64,000 bases of DNA from Psychroflexus torquis ATCC 700755 (GTDB taxonomy: Bacteria; Bacteroidota; Bacteroidia; Flavobacteriales; Flavobacteriaceae): contig NC_018721.1 in NCBI RefSeq assembly GCF_000153485.2, positions 1,984,001 through 2,048,000 on the forward strand, in the 5' to 3' direction. A model generated the notes under the pieces. The model was not told where the DNA came from. It saw only the letters and a program-made list of their open reading frames with translations, and did not search any database. Position 1 is the stretch's first letter; each line of letters opens with the position of its first letter. Both the position numbers and the translations under genes were made by a program. Shown in pieces: positions 34,998 to 45,600 of this stretch.

Positions 34998-36137
34998 ATG
35001 AGATTTGAAGACATCCTAGGTTTACAACACCTTAAAAACCATTTGGTTTCTAGTGTACAAAATAACCGTGTTGCACATGCACAACTTTTTACAGGCTCCA
35101 TAGGATCTGGCACTTTACCAATGGCTATTGCTTTTGCTAGGACTTTGATGATACAGTACTCTAGCCCTTCCAAGGGAGATCGTATTTCTAGAAGTTTTGA
35201 TCAACTTACTCATCCCGACTTACATTTCGTTTATCCTATCAATACAACGAGTTCTTCTTCAAAAAAGCCTAATTCGCTAGATTTCATATATGAATGGAGA
35301 TCTTTTGTAAGTCAAAACCCTTATCAAAGTCTTTATGATTGGTATCAAAAAGTTGGTATTGAGAAAAAGCAAGGTAACATCAATGTCGATGAAGCCGCTC
35401 ATATTGTGAAATTACTTTCACTCAAATCTTTTGAAGGAGGCCCCAAAGTAATGATTATTTGGTGTGCAGATAAAATGAATTCAGCCGCTTCCAATAAATT
35501 ATTGAAGTTGATTGAGGAACCCCCCAATAACACCTATTTTATTTTAATTACCGATTCCCCTGAAGATATCCTGCAAACTATCCGTTCTCGATGTCAACGT
35601 TTAGATTTCCCTCCTATAGGAGAAGCGGATATTATTAAAGGTTTAGTGTCCAAATTTGATATTACTGAATCAGAAGCTCTAAAAATAGCTTATCAGGCTG
35701 ATGGTAGTTTTTCTAAAGCTCTCCATTTGGTTGAACATAATTCAGATGATGAACTTTTTGAAGAGTGGTTTATTACTTGGGTGCGAAGTGCCTTTAGAGC
35801 TAAAGGAAATAAGCATGTGCTTACTGATTTATTAGACTGGTCAGACCAATTGTCTAAAGAGACCCGTGAGACTCAAAAGCGATTTTTAAATTATTGCATA
35901 CAGTTTTTTCGTCAAGCTTTGCTTAGCAATTATAAGGTGGATTCTTTGGTTTACTTATCACCCTATAACGCAAATTTTAAATTCAATAAGTTTTCGGAAT
36001 TTATCTCTGGGAGCAATATTACCGATATATTTAAAGTATTGGAAGATGCTATTTTCCATGTGGAAAGAAATGGGAATGGAAAGGTGATCTTCTCTGATCT
36101 TTCCTTTCAACTGACTCGTTTGTTGCACAAAAAATAA
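34998..36137 (+). CDS. holB: DNA polymerase III delta' subunit
   Basis: This 379-residue clamp-loader subunit has MRFEDILGLQHLKNHLVSSV at the N-terminus, the degenerate P-loop GSIGSGTLPMA (no Walker-A lysine, typical of delta'), MIIWCADKMNSAASNKLLKL IEEPPNNTYFILITDSPEDI and the sensor-1 block LQTIRSRCQRLDF. It helps load the sliding clamp during replication. It is divergent from pgk, with its own terminator at 36136-36159. Confidence 0.93.
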   Translation: MRFEDILGLQHLKNHLVSSVQNNRVAHAQLFTGSIGSGTLPMAIAFARTLMIQYSSPSKGDRISRSFDQLTHPDLHFVYPINTTSSSSKKPNSLDFIYEWRSFVSQNPYQSLYDWYQKVGIEKKQGNINVDEAAHIVKLLSLKSFEGGPKVMIIWCADKMNSAASNKLLKLIEEPPNNTYFILITDSPEDILQTIRSRCQRLDFPPIGEADIIKGLVSKFDITESEALKIAYQADGSFSKALHLVEHNSDDELFEEWFITWVRSAFRAKGNKHVLTDLLDWSDQLSKETRETQKRFLNYCIQFFRQALLSNYKVDSLVYLSPYNANFKFNKFSEFISGSNITDIFKVLEDAIFHVERNGNGKVIFSDLSFQLTRLLHKK

Positions 36138-36159
36138 AGCCAACTGACTAGTTGGCTTT
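36136..36159 (+). terminator. Terminator of holB
   Basis: AAAGCCAACT (36136-36145) and AGTTGGCTTT (36150-36159) form a perfect 10-bp stem with loop GACT. It overlaps the holB stop codon by two bases. Confidence 0.85.
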
Positions 36160-36192
36160 ATAATTACTTAAATAAGGTCTAGGTTCTATTCC

Positions 36193-36381
36193 ATTTTAAA
36201 TCTATACTATTGTAATAAATCGGTTCCTCTTCGCCTGCTTTTAATCAAAAATAATTTTCGTAACTAAAGTTATGCTAATTATTTTAACTTCAATCAATCA
36301 ATCAATCAAAAAATCTGTGCTGAGTTACGTCGAAGTACATTTCAATTTATTTGTTCAACATTATAAAATTAATTTGGTGTT
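36193..36381. repeat. MITE-like element, copy E
   Basis: This copy is degraded at the left end (ATTTTAAATCTATACTATTG in place of TACCAAATT...), keeps the CGCCTGCTTTTAATCAAAAA and inner hairpin, and ends ...ATTATAAAATTAATTTGGTG. Its right end supplies part of the stop codon of the Skp-like gene (36380-36382), so insertion may have altered that protein's C-terminus. Confidence 0.65.
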
Positions 36382-36937
36382 ATTTCTCTGTATTTTCTTT
36401 CTCCACAGACTCTTTTTCTTTAGACTCACTTTCTTTTTCTTGACCATTAATTACTTCTAAAACATCCTCTGTAATATCCAAGCCTTCTTTTGCATACATA
36501 ATGTTTGCGGATTCATTAGAACCGAAGATATAAGCATACCCTTTTTCTTTTCCATAATTACCAACGTGCTCTTTGACTTCAGCAATTAAAGAGTCAATGG
36601 CTTGATCGCTTTCTTGTCTCAGCATCTGACCTTTTTGCTGTTGTCTTTGTTGAAGCATTTGTTGCTTTTGAACTAACTCACCTTGACGTCTTTCTCTTCC
36701 TTGAGCAGACATGCTTTTCATATTACTTTGGAACTCTTGAACTTCCTGTTGAAATATTGCTGCAATAGAATCTAGTTCATTTGATAAGGCTTGACTTCTT
36801 TTCTCAAATTTTGCTTCAGTAGTTTTCATTTTACTGTATTCCTGAATCAAGACTGTGTTATCGACATAAGCCGTTTTTTCTCCTTGACAAGACATTAGGG
36901 AAGCAACTAGTGTTAAGCTAAATAGTATTTTTTTCAT
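36380..36937 (-). CDS. OmpH/Skp-like lipoprotein chaperone
   Basis: This 185-residue lipoprotein has a lipobox ending SLMSC (Cys17), then AYVDNTVLIQEYSKMKTTEA like other OmpH proteins and a long helical hairpin with a Gln-rich stretch (VQKQQMLQQRQQQKGQMLRQ). It ends with AYIFGSNESANIMYAKEGLD ITEDVLEVING. Skp-type proteins hold unfolded outer-membrane proteins in the periplasm. The very acidic/Lys-rich end (GQEKESESKEKESVEKENTE) runs into the MITE and may be altered by it. Confidence 0.85.
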   Translation of the reverse strand: MKKILFSLTLVASLMSCQGEKTAYVDNTVLIQEYSKMKTTEAKFEKRSQALSNELDSIAAIFQQEVQEFQSNMKSMSAQGRERRQGELVQKQQMLQQRQQQKGQMLRQESDQAIDSLIAEVKEHVGNYGKEKGYAYIFGSNESANIMYAKEGLDITEDVLEVINGQEKESESKEKESVEKENTEK

Positions 36938-37142
36938 AAGGTTTTAAATTTTGACAAATGTAAAAAAGTAAATGAGCCTTTTGCCAAAATTTACAATAAG
37001 AAATTATTATCCAAATTAAATATTTATAAGAAAGACTTATTTGAAATTAAGGCCTACCGTGACTTCTAAGAGGTTTTATTTTTTATTTTATACAACTACT
37101 CCATTCTTTACAATATCACATTATTAAGCCTTTAAAAAAGCA

Positions 37143-37174
37143 AAAACGACTATCCATTCAAGGATAGCCGTTTT
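37143..37174 (-). terminator. Terminator of T9SS cargo gene
   Basis: On the minus strand AAAACGGCTATCC and GGATAGTCGTTTT form a 13-bp stem with loop TTGAAT, followed by TGCTTTTTT. It lies 25 bp past the stop at 37199. Confidence 0.85.
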
Positions 37175-37198
37175 ATAAAATCTAATACTTAAGAAACT

Positions 37199-38173
37199 TT
37201 ATTTTTTCAAGAACTTTCTTGAAATAGTTCCTTGGTTAGTTTCTAGCTTCAAGATGTGAACACCTTGAGATAAATTTGATACATTAATTTGGTTATTTAT
37301 GACAGACACATTAATTTCTTGGCCTATCATATTGTAGATAACAGCAGAATTAACAGTTAAAACAGAAGGCATTTGAAGATTAATTATATCCACTGCTGGA
37401 TTAGGATATACAGAAACAGCTTCTTTTACATTGCTATATAGTGAAAGATTCTCTTCTCCTTCAATAGTGAATGCAGTACTGAAGAATTCAAGGCCTAAAG
37501 CAACATAAGAAGTCCAAGATGTAAATCCACCTCCAAACTGATCTGCAGGGTCAATCAAATGAGCATCGTTAGCACCAAAACCTTCTCCAACTCCTGCACC
37601 ATATTGATTAAATCTGCTATCCGCTGGATAACCTGAAAGATTGTTCATGCTCGGAGTTACTACTATCCAATAAAAACCAGCATCTAGAGTAACAACCTCT
37701 CCAGTTAATACCGGTATATCAACAACTAAATTTAGAGCACCTCCTTCACCAGTCACAACCTCAAAACCATCACCACCAAGTTCAAAATCAACTACTTCAA
37801 CTATTCCAGATCCAGGTTGAGTAGGATCTCCACTTGGAATATTGATACCTTCAATATTTGAATAAATGTATACATTTATTCCTGTAATATCAATTACAGC
37901 ATTGCCTCCATTATTAAATCCGTAAACAGTGATTTTTCCTATATCTGATGCTGTTGTTAGTTCAAAATCATCCGTTGCAAACACTCCAGATTCGTCATCG
38001 TTCGAATATAAGTTTACAATTCCTGATGTGCCTCCTGGTTGTTGATCATAAAGAACTGCGTCCGATACAACTTGGGGTCCTGTTTGACCTGTAGCAACTG
38101 TAACTAACTCCTGCTGAGCATTAGATACTCCAAAGGCCAATAATCCCATTAAACTTAAAGTAATTTTTTTCAT
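37199..38173 (-). CDS. Secreted protein with type IX secretion sorting domain
   Basis: I start it at MKKITLSLMGLLAFGVSNAQ, a normal signal peptide preceded by AAATAAA; the frame itself opens eight codons earlier. The protein has 324 residues. The middle is a beta-rich domain with many Gly/Asn (ITVYGFNNGGNAVIDITGIN, VTLDAGFYWIVVTPSMN), like fibronectin/jelly-roll adhesion domains. The end is a por/T9SS type A domain: VSVYPNPAVDIINLQMPS, VYNMIGQEI-like, LSQGVHILKLETNQGTISRK FLKK. It is probably a surface or secreted protein of unknown ligand. A decayed homologue lies directly upstream (38478-39350). Confidence 0.85.
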   Translation of the reverse strand: MKKITLSLMGLLAFGVSNAQQELVTVATGQTGPQVVSDAVLYDQQPGGTSGIVNLYSNDDESGVFATDDFELTTASDIGKITVYGFNNGGNAVIDITGINVYIYSNIEGINIPSGDPTQPGSGIVEVVDFELGGDGFEVVTGEGGALNLVVDIPVLTGEVVTLDAGFYWIVVTPSMNNLSGYPADSRFNQYGAGVGEGFGANDAHLIDPADQFGGGFTSWTSYVALGLEFFSTAFTIEGEENLSLYSNVKEAVSVYPNPAVDIINLQMPSVLTVNSAVIYNMIGQEINVSVINNQINVSNLSQGVHILKLETNQGTISRKFLKK

Positions 38174-38477
38174 TTTATTTGGTTTTAAATTATACACAAT
38201 TATAGCATAAATTATCTTATTTTCAAAGTTTTATTTTGTTTAAATAAATAAAAATTGATTGCAAATCCATATACTAATTATTTAAAACTCTTTTTTTAAT
38301 TTTTATACAAAGAATTTTTATTAAAATTAATGTTTGTACTGCTTTTAGAACCTACAATTCTTCATTTCCTGAGGGCTCCCTAACCTCTGCTAATATTATA
38401 TCACAAAGTCGTTAAAAAAGAAAAAACTGTTAATTATTTATGAATAGTCCTCTACAAAATTTAGTACTTAAGAAACT

Positions 38478-39350
38478 TTATTTTAAGAATTTTTAGAAAT
38501 AGTTTATGCGTTACTTATGACTTGAATGTAGGTTTTAAGATGTGAATGCGTTGAGATAAATTTGATACATTAATTTTGGTTATTTGTTACAGTGACATTA
38601 ATTCTTTGATCTATTATATTTTAGTTAAAATTCGAAACCACAGTTAAAATAGATAGTATCTGAAGATTAAGCACATCTTCTACTGGATTAGGATATACAG
38701 AAACAGATTCTTCTACATTGCTATATAGTGACAGATTCTCTTCACATCCAATAGTGAATGCAGTACTGAAAATACCAAAGCCTAATGCAACATAAAAATT
38801 CTATGAGTTACAACTACTTCCAAAAGTATCTGCTGGGTTAATCAAATGATCAATGTTAATAACAAATACGAACCAACTTCTGCATCATATTGATTAAATC
38901 TACTCTACGCTCGACATCCTGAAAGATTGTTTATGCTAGGAGTTAATATTAACTAGTATGTAGAGGTTGATAAATTTACAGCACCTTTTCCGGCATCTAT
39001 AATCTCGAATCCTCCACCATCAATTTCAAAATCAATTTCTTTACTTATATCTGTTCTTGGTTGTTTAGGATCTCCACTTGGAACATTGACGCCTTCAATA
39101 TTTGAATAAATGTATACACCTACACCTTTTATATCAATGGCACCAATTTCTCCATTATTAAATATTTAAACAATTATTCTTTCTATGTTTAATGCTGTAG
39201 TTGATTCAAAATTACCCGTTGCATACATTCCAGATTTGTCATTGTTTGAATACAAGTTTATAATTCCTTTTCCTCTTTATTGTTTGTTCATACTAAACTT
39301 CCTGCGCTGTATTCCTATTTTTATTTGAGCCGAATTAATACTAACTAACT
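38478..39350 (-). pseudogene. Decayed tandem copy of the T9SS cargo gene
   Basis: The minus strand is alignable along its length with 37199-38173, including the LSQGIHILK-like region near 38550, the YSNVEESVSVYPNPVEDVLN-type stretch near 38680-38730, and EGVNVPSGDPKQPRTDISKE near 39030-39100. Many small insertions, deletions and stops break every frame. It is an old tandem duplication left to decay. Confidence 0.8.
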
Positions 39351-39462
39351 TATCTTGAAAATTTGAATCATCAATCATCAATTAACCAATTACACTCCAG
39401 ATAATTTGCTCACATATTATTTCTCTGAATTAAAATAAGTTAGTTTTATTTTACTTGTTAAA

Positions 39463-40290
39463 TTATTTAGAGGTCTTCATCACGAAAATATTGGAAGAAT
39501 ATTCTCCAGACTTTTTTGCCTGTTGATTTGATTCCCACCCCCTATACAAGCCTTTTAGTTTATGGTTTCCCTTATAAGATTCGGAAATCATTGAGATATA
39601 ATAGGCATCAAAAAACATCGGCTTTATTTGTACTATTTCTAAATTTAGCAGGTGTGCAATAGTTGAGAGATCTTGTTTTTTAAAATGCCATAAATGTCTT
39701 GGTACATCCCAAGCGGCCCATTTTTCTTTATAATAAGAAGCGTCGTAAGATTTATAATTTGGTACTGCAATAACCAATAGCCCTCCTGGATTTAATTTGG
39801 CTTTTAAGTCTTCAAGTACTTTAAGGTAATCTTCAACATGTTCCAAAACATGAAATAATGTAATAGCGTCAAAAGTTCCCTCAACCTTTTTTAAGTTTTT
39901 ATAGATTTTAACTTCAGCTTTTTCTGCTTGGTCAAAGGCTTTTTTTGTGGGTTCGACACCACTACTTATAATCCCTTTTTTTGATAAATAAGACACAAAT
40001 TCACCTGTACCACATCCATAATCTAGCACCGATTTTATATCTGGTTGGTTACGCTTTAAGATCTTTAGTTTTGTGTTGAACATCAAAGACTTTACCAGAT
40101 CATAACCTATATCCACTAAAGAATTACTACTTTCTTTATGAGAAATATAGTCTTCAAACTCGTAGTACTTAGTTAAGTCCTTAGGCTTAGGCTTAGTTGC
40201 TAAAACTCCTAATTTATCTCTTTCGAGTTTAAAACTCTCCTTTGTAAAAGCTTCATCTTTTATGATCATCCCCGTTACATCCATACGCAT
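39463..40290 (-). CDS. Class I SAM-dependent methyltransferase
   Basis: This 275-residue protein has motif I VLDYGCGTGEFVSYLSKKG (~88-106), motif II GVEPTKKAFDQA, and post-I FDAITLFHVLEHVEDYLKVL, then LNPGGLLVIAVPNY. The PRHLWHFKKQDL block is typical of the Methyltransf_23 family in Bacteroidota. The substrate is unknown. Its ATG at 40288-40290 directly abuts a parS palindrome that fills the whole gap to mnmG, so no normal leader exists between them. A later ATG (MIIKDEAF) is possible. Confidence 0.85.
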   Translation of the reverse strand: MRMDVTGMIIKDEAFTKESFKLERDKLGVLATKPKPKDLTKYYEFEDYISHKESSNSLVDIGYDLVKSLMFNTKLKILKRNQPDIKSVLDYGCGTGEFVSYLSKKGIISSGVEPTKKAFDQAEKAEVKIYKNLKKVEGTFDAITLFHVLEHVEDYLKVLEDLKAKLNPGGLLVIAVPNYKSYDASYYKEKWAAWDVPRHLWHFKKQDLSTIAHLLNLEIVQIKPMFFDAYYISMISESYKGNHKLKGLYRGWESNQQAKKSGEYSSNIFVMKTSK

Positions 40291-40306
40291 TGTTCCACGT
40301 GGAACA
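40291..40306. promoter_or_regulatory. parS: parS site (ParB-binding), between mnmG and methyltransferase
   Basis: TGTTCCACGTGGAACA is a perfect 16-bp palindrome of the ParB/Spo0J parS type (TGTTNCACGTGNAACA). It occupies exactly the 16 bases between the mnmG stop (40307) and the start codon at 40290. A second identical site is at 42191-42206. Confidence 0.92.
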
Positions 40307-42178
40307 TTATCTTCCCATATGTACTAAAAGGACAGAAACATCACTTGGGTTTACACCGCTAACTCGTGAAGCCTGAGAGATTGTTCTAGGTTTAATTTTA
40401 GTCAGTTTTTCTCTAGCTTCAAGAGACATAGATTTCAATCCATTATAATTGAAATGCTCAGGGATTCTTACATTTTCAAGTCTGTTTAATTTATCAGCAT
40501 TCAGTTTTTCTTTTTCGATATAACCAGCATATTTTACTTGCACTTCTACTTGTTCAAGTACTTCATTACCTAGATTGTTTTCCTCAATATGTTTTTTGAC
40601 GCTTTCTAATTTCCGCATATCTTCCATAACGATATTAGGTCTGGCTAATATTTTATAAAGTTTTCCTTGTTGATCCACCTTAGAGGATTTTTTACTTCCT
40701 AAGATTGGATTAATTTCATCTGTAGTGACACTCTGATTTTTGAAAAACTCCACAAAAGTCTCAGATTTTTTCTTCTTCTCCTCCATCACTTTCATACGTT
40801 CCGAAGACGCTAAACCTACTCCAAAAGATTTCCCAGTCAATCTAAAGTCAGCATTATCTTGACGCAATAACGTTCTGTATTCTGCTCTCGACGTAAACAT
40901 CCTATAGGGTTCTTCTGTTCCCTTAGTAATGAGGTCATCAATTAATACACCGATGTAAGCTTCACTTCTGCTGAGTATGAAATCTTCCTTTTCCTGTACT
41001 TTAAGAGCTGCATTCATACCGGCCATTAAGCCCTGAGATGCTGCTTCTTCGTAACCGGTTGTTCCATTGATTTGTCCTGCAAAATATAAACCTTCCACAA
41101 GCTTAGTTTCTAAGGTATGTCTTAATTGTGTTGGTGGGAAATAATCATACTCTATCGCATAGCCTGGTCTAAAGAATTTTACATTTTCAAATCCTGCCAC
41201 TAGTTTTAAGGCTTTATACTGTATGTCTTCTGGTAAAGAGGTAGAAAATCCATTAACATAATACTCAATGGTATTCCATCCTTCTGGTTCCACAAACATT
41301 TGATGTCTTTCTTTATCTGCAAACTTGTGTATTTTATCTTCAATACTTGGGCAGTAGCGTGGCCCCGTACTTTGTATGGCTCCGTTAAACATAGGAGATC
41401 TATCAAAACCTTCTTTTAATATGTTATGTACCTCTGGAGAGGTATAAGTCATCCAGCAGCTTCTTTGTTTCTCTAAAGGCTTTGTTTCGCTCGAATAAGA
41501 AAATTTCCATGGGTTTTCATCCCCTGGCTGTTCTTCCATTTTAGAAAAGTCCAGTGATCTTCCATCTACTCTTGGAGGAGTTCCTGTTTTCATTCGGCCA
41601 GCTTCAAAACCCAATTCAATAAGTTCAGCGGTCATCCCTGTGGAAGCTCTTTCTCCTGCTCTACCACCCCCGAAGTTTTTATTACCGATATGAATTAAAC
41701 CATTTAAGAAGGTACCATTGGTTAATATGACCGTTTTAGCTTTGATTTCTAATCCTAGTGATGTTCTTACACCCACTACCTTGTGCTTTTCCACCATAAG
41801 TCCAGAAACCATTTCTTGATAAAAATCCAAGTTTTGAGTCTGCTCCAGTTTCTCTCTCCAGTGTTGTGAAAACATCATGCGGTCACTTTGAACTCTTGGA
41901 CTCCACATCGCAGGTCCTTTAGATTTATTCAACATTTTAAATTGAATAGCACTTGTGTCCGAAACAATTCCGCTGTACCCGCCTATGGCATCAATTTCCC
42001 TTAGGATTTGCCCCTTAGCAATTCCTCCCATAGCTGGATTACAAGACATCTGGGCTATGTTCTGCAAATTCATGGTCACTAGCAAGGTGCTACTTCCCAT
42101 ATTTGCTGCTGCTGCTGCTGCTTCACTTCCTGCGTGACCAGCGCCAACTACTATAACATCATACGTATCTTTAAACAT
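40307..42178 (-). CDS. mnmG: tRNA uridine-5-carboxymethylaminomethyl synthesis enzyme MnmG
   Basis: This 623-residue protein is full length. The FAD-binding start is DVIVVGAGHAGSEAAAAAAN, followed by CNPAMGGIAKGQILREIDAI GG, the two GidA signatures GPRYCPSIEDKI and GQINGTTGYEEAASQGLMAG and the helical C-terminal domain ending HFNYNGLKSMSLEAREKLTK. With MnmE it modifies the wobble uridine of several tRNAs. It is flanked on both sides by parS sites, one in the gap after its stop and one inside the 3' end of ybeY just upstream. mnmG is often near oriC in bacteria. Confidence 0.97.
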   Translation of the reverse strand: MFKDTYDVIVVGAGHAGSEAAAAAANMGSSTLLVTMNLQNIAQMSCNPAMGGIAKGQILREIDAIGGYSGIVSDTSAIQFKMLNKSKGPAMWSPRVQSDRMMFSQHWREKLEQTQNLDFYQEMVSGLMVEKHKVVGVRTSLGLEIKAKTVILTNGTFLNGLIHIGNKNFGGGRAGERASTGMTAELIELGFEAGRMKTGTPPRVDGRSLDFSKMEEQPGDENPWKFSYSSETKPLEKQRSCWMTYTSPEVHNILKEGFDRSPMFNGAIQSTGPRYCPSIEDKIHKFADKERHQMFVEPEGWNTIEYYVNGFSTSLPEDIQYKALKLVAGFENVKFFRPGYAIEYDYFPPTQLRHTLETKLVEGLYFAGQINGTTGYEEAASQGLMAGMNAALKVQEKEDFILSRSEAYIGVLIDDLITKGTEEPYRMFTSRAEYRTLLRQDNADFRLTGKSFGVGLASSERMKVMEEKKKKSETFVEFFKNQSVTTDEINPILGSKKSSKVDQQGKLYKILARPNIVMEDMRKLESVKKHIEENNLGNEVLEQVEVQVKYAGYIEKEKLNADKLNRLENVRIPEHFNYNGLKSMSLEAREKLTKIKPRTISQASRVSGVNPSDVSVLLVHMGR

Positions 42179-42183
42179 AACTT

Positions 42184-42615
42184 CTATTTTTGTTCCACGT
42201 GGAACAATTCTATTTTTAAATTCTCTTTAGCTCTCATTAGATCCTTTTCCTCCTGGGTTAAATCTTTATAACCGCAACAGTGTAAAACACCATGAGCCAT
42301 GACTCTCTTAAGTTCCTTTTCAAAGTCCACACCAAATTCCTCAGCATTTTCTTTAACTCTATCGATACTGATATAAATTTCAGTTGAGATAGAATCCCCC
42401 TCTGTATAATCGAACGTGATAATATCCGTCAATGTATCGTGTTGCAGATAAGATTGATTGATATCCAACAGATACTCGTCAGAACAAAAAACATAGGTTA
42501 ATTCTCCTAGGGTTTTTTGCTCACTTTTGATAACCGATAACAACCATAACCGATACTCTTCTTGATTAGAAATATCGAAATCTGTAGTGCTATAAAAATT
42601 AATTAGATCTGCCAT
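42184..42615 (-). CDS. ybeY: Endoribonuclease/rRNA maturation factor YbeY
   Basis: I start it at MADLINFYS (the frame also offers a TTG just before). It has 143 residues. The UPF0054 metal site is H108-x3-H112-x5-D118 in MAHGVLHCCGYKDLTQEE. LTDIITFDY and EIYISIDRV are the other conserved blocks. It acts in 16S rRNA 3'-end processing and ribosome quality control. Its start overlaps the end of the DUF4175 gene by 17 bases. The last codons (ELFHVEQK) encode a parS palindrome. Confidence 0.92.
   Translation of the reverse strand: MADLINFYSTTDFDISNQEEYRLWLLSVIKSEQKTLGELTYVFCSDEYLLDINQSYLQHDTLTDIITFDYTEGDSISTEIYISIDRVKENAEEFGVDFEKELKRVMAHGVLHCCGYKDLTQEEKDLMRAKENLKIELFHVEQK
42191..42206. promoter_or_regulatory. 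parS: parS site inside the 3' end of ybeY
   Basis: TGTTCCACGTGGAACA is identical to the site at 40291-40306. It is read as codons for L-F-H-V-E-Q at the C-terminus of YbeY. Two perfect copies 1.9 kb apart, about 11-13 kb from the DnaA-box cluster, are what is expected of ParB loading sites near an origin. No parA or parB gene lies in the window. Confidence 0.92.
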
Positions 42616-45600
42616 CAAAATAAATATTAATCAGTTTTTTATATTGAGGTTGCAAAGGTAATTGTTGTCTATTTAAAATCTCGGTTGTGTTAAAATATTC
42701 TTTAGCTTTCTCAACCCAAGGTTCAGAGTTCGAATTAAATTCTTTTTTGTTGGTTTTAGCTTGGCGATCTTCATCTTGACCTTGTTGGTTTGCCGCTTTC
42801 TTCAATTTTAGGAGTTGGTGTTTTACAGCATCCATTTGCTGTAATAAATCATTGCTAAATCCCTTCATCAAAAGCTCTTGTTCCAAACGATCTAGACTTT
42901 TTGTAAGCTCATTGGTATTTCCGTCCAGACCTAAACGTTTAATTTCATTCTCCAGCTGATTTCTTAAGTCTTGCTGTTGTTTATAAATCTGATATACTTC
43001 TCCGCTCATCTGTTCATTTCCTTGTTGAGATCCTTTCTTTTTACCGCTTCCCTCTCCATCTTCATTATTTCCTTCCTCTCCTTTCTCGCCGTCTCCTTTT
43101 TCGCCACCTTCAGAATCTTCTCCGCTCTTCCCTTTTTCACCTTTTTTCTCTCCTCCCTTTTCAGGTTTTGAAGATTCTCCCTGACCTTTAGATTTGCCTT
43201 TCTGCATTTGTTTTTGAAGCTCCTCATGAGACTTGATAATATCAGACAATTGTTCTCCCGGCTGGCTACCACTTGGTTTTGGTTTACCAGACCCTTTCAT
43301 CTGGTTTTTCATTTGATCCAAAGCGACGTCTAGCATGCTCGACAATTCATTTGCAAACATCATGGTATATTGCTGACTACTCGTTCCCATTCTCACTTCA
43401 TTCTCCGCCAAGCGTTCTAAAGACTTTTCAATATTGAAATTGATATCGGATATTTTGTTATTCACCTCTTCTGTAATCATTGGTGTTCGCATCGCTAAGG
43501 CATATAAGCTATCATCTGCATGCTTGAAGTTTTCTCTGAGCTCTGCTTGTCGTTTAAGCTCGGAGGCGTAGGCAGGATTGGAATTAGACATGCTTTTAAA
43601 GCTTTCCATAAGTCCTTCTTGTTCTTGAGAAAAAAGGATCAAATTGTTTAAAATCTGTCTCAACATATCTGCATCCTCAGCAGCTTGCTCCATACTCGAG
43701 GACATCATAGATTGTTGCATTTTTTCAGATAGAGATTTCATTTTTTCAGAGGCTTTTTTCTGCTTTTCTTGGGCCTTCTCTTTCTGTGAAGCGCTTTCTT
43801 CGGGGTCCTCACTATTTTCTTCGCTACTTTCTAGCTCTTCTTTAGCCTCCTCTTGGTCTTGGTCAATTTCTTCCTCTAGAGCTTTATCACTTCCTATGTC
43901 CATAGGGGCTTTTAGGTCTTCGTTTTTCTCTTCCAATTCCTTTAAGTCCTCTTTCAGTTTATCAAATTTTTCATTGAGTTTTTCCTGTTCCTCAGAGGTG
44001 TTTTCTTCTGCTTCAGAGAGGTCTTCTTGTTCTCTAGCCAAATTCTTAAGTTCTTCTGCTAGCTTTTCAGTTTTCTTTTCAACATAAAATCGCTTGGTTA
44101 GTTCCAGAAGTTGCTCCAAATTTTTCTCTTGCTTTTTAGATTCCTTGTCGAAATTTTCCAGCTTTTGATTGAGTTCTTCTCTATCGATTTTATCTCGTAA
44201 CTCATCCAATTCCTTTAAGAGCTCTTGGTTTTTTTCAATTTGTTTTTGGTTTTTCTCTAGTCGGTCTTCTAGGTTTTCTTTTGCTTTATCTTGTTCTTCA
44301 GGATTCAATTTTTTAAAATCTTCCTTTAAGCGTTCGCTATAATTCTTCATCATTTCCATCCGCTGCTTTTGGCGCTTTATGAAATTATCTAGCTTTTGCT
44401 TTTCTGTATAATCCAGATTCTTTTCTTTTCTCTGTTTATTTTGGAGCTCACGGAGAGTTGCGTTGCTTTCTTTTTGCTGTTTTAATTCCTCAGATAACTT
44501 TTCAACAGCCGTGTTTTGTCGCTTTAGATTTTCAGTAGATTCTTCAAGCTCTGTTTTTTGGCGGTAAGAAAATACTTTAGACTTGGACGATTTTCTACCA
44601 TTCACTTCATCATTATCGTACACCTCAAAATAGTATGAATAGTCGGTCCCCGCCATCAGATCTATATCTTCATTTGGAAACGCATAAGAAAATTCAGCAT
44701 AATTACTTTTAGAAATTTCTATCTCTTTTTTAGTCGTAACATCTTTATTACTAGTAGAGTAATAGATCAATTGTAGTTCAGTTAACCTATAATCGTCGGT
44801 AATCTTACCGAAAAAATAAGACTGCTCTAGAAGTAAGCTGTCCTTTTTTTCCTGTAAAACTATCTTGGGGAACTCATCCTTGATGACTTCTATGCTGTAA
44901 TTGAGAACATCGTAGTTTTTAAAATTAGAATTGGAGGTAGATATAGAATAGTCTACCGATGTCTTCTGAATTTGTGTCAAACTGAATTCAGTATTGGAAG
45001 ACTCAAATTCGATCTGTTTTTCATTTAAATTAAACACCACTTGATCGGTGGTCTCGGTTGAAATAATCCATTCAATGTCGGTCCCTTCTGGTACAGAAGC
45101 ATTTCCAGTTCCAGAGATTGTCTTGGAAGCCTGATTGGTGTAAGCAGGGAAATTTAGCCTCATTTCCATATCCTTTAGAATAGGGATATCCAAAGCTGAT
45201 AATTCATAAACCTTAGAAACGACGGTATTGGCTTTGAGTTGAAAGCGCTTAGAGTCGTTTACAGAGTTGAAGGTATAATAAAAAACACCTTTTTCTTCTA
45301 TAAGGCTATAGGCTTCTCCTTCTATCTCTATCTGAACGTCTTCAGGTTTTATATCCCCTAATGTTTTTACGTTGAGTCGAAACGATTTTCCCTTGGCGAC
45401 CTGAAGCGACGGATTGAGTATAGTAAACTGAAACGGAGCTGGTGGCTCATAAGCGGTATCGTAATTGACGAGGCGCTTGTAGCTAGACGAAAAAGAATCG
45501 CCTAAACCAGAGATCCATATCGCTAAGAGGATAAGAACAGGAATGGCTAAAAGTCGTAAATATTTTAGGTTTTGTGTAAAATCAATAGCCACCTGAAAAG

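Noticed and set aside
43644..44087. 147-codon plus-strand frame rich in Ser/Phe
   Set aside because: It is the antisense of the Lys/Glu-rich coiled coil in the DUF4175 gene.
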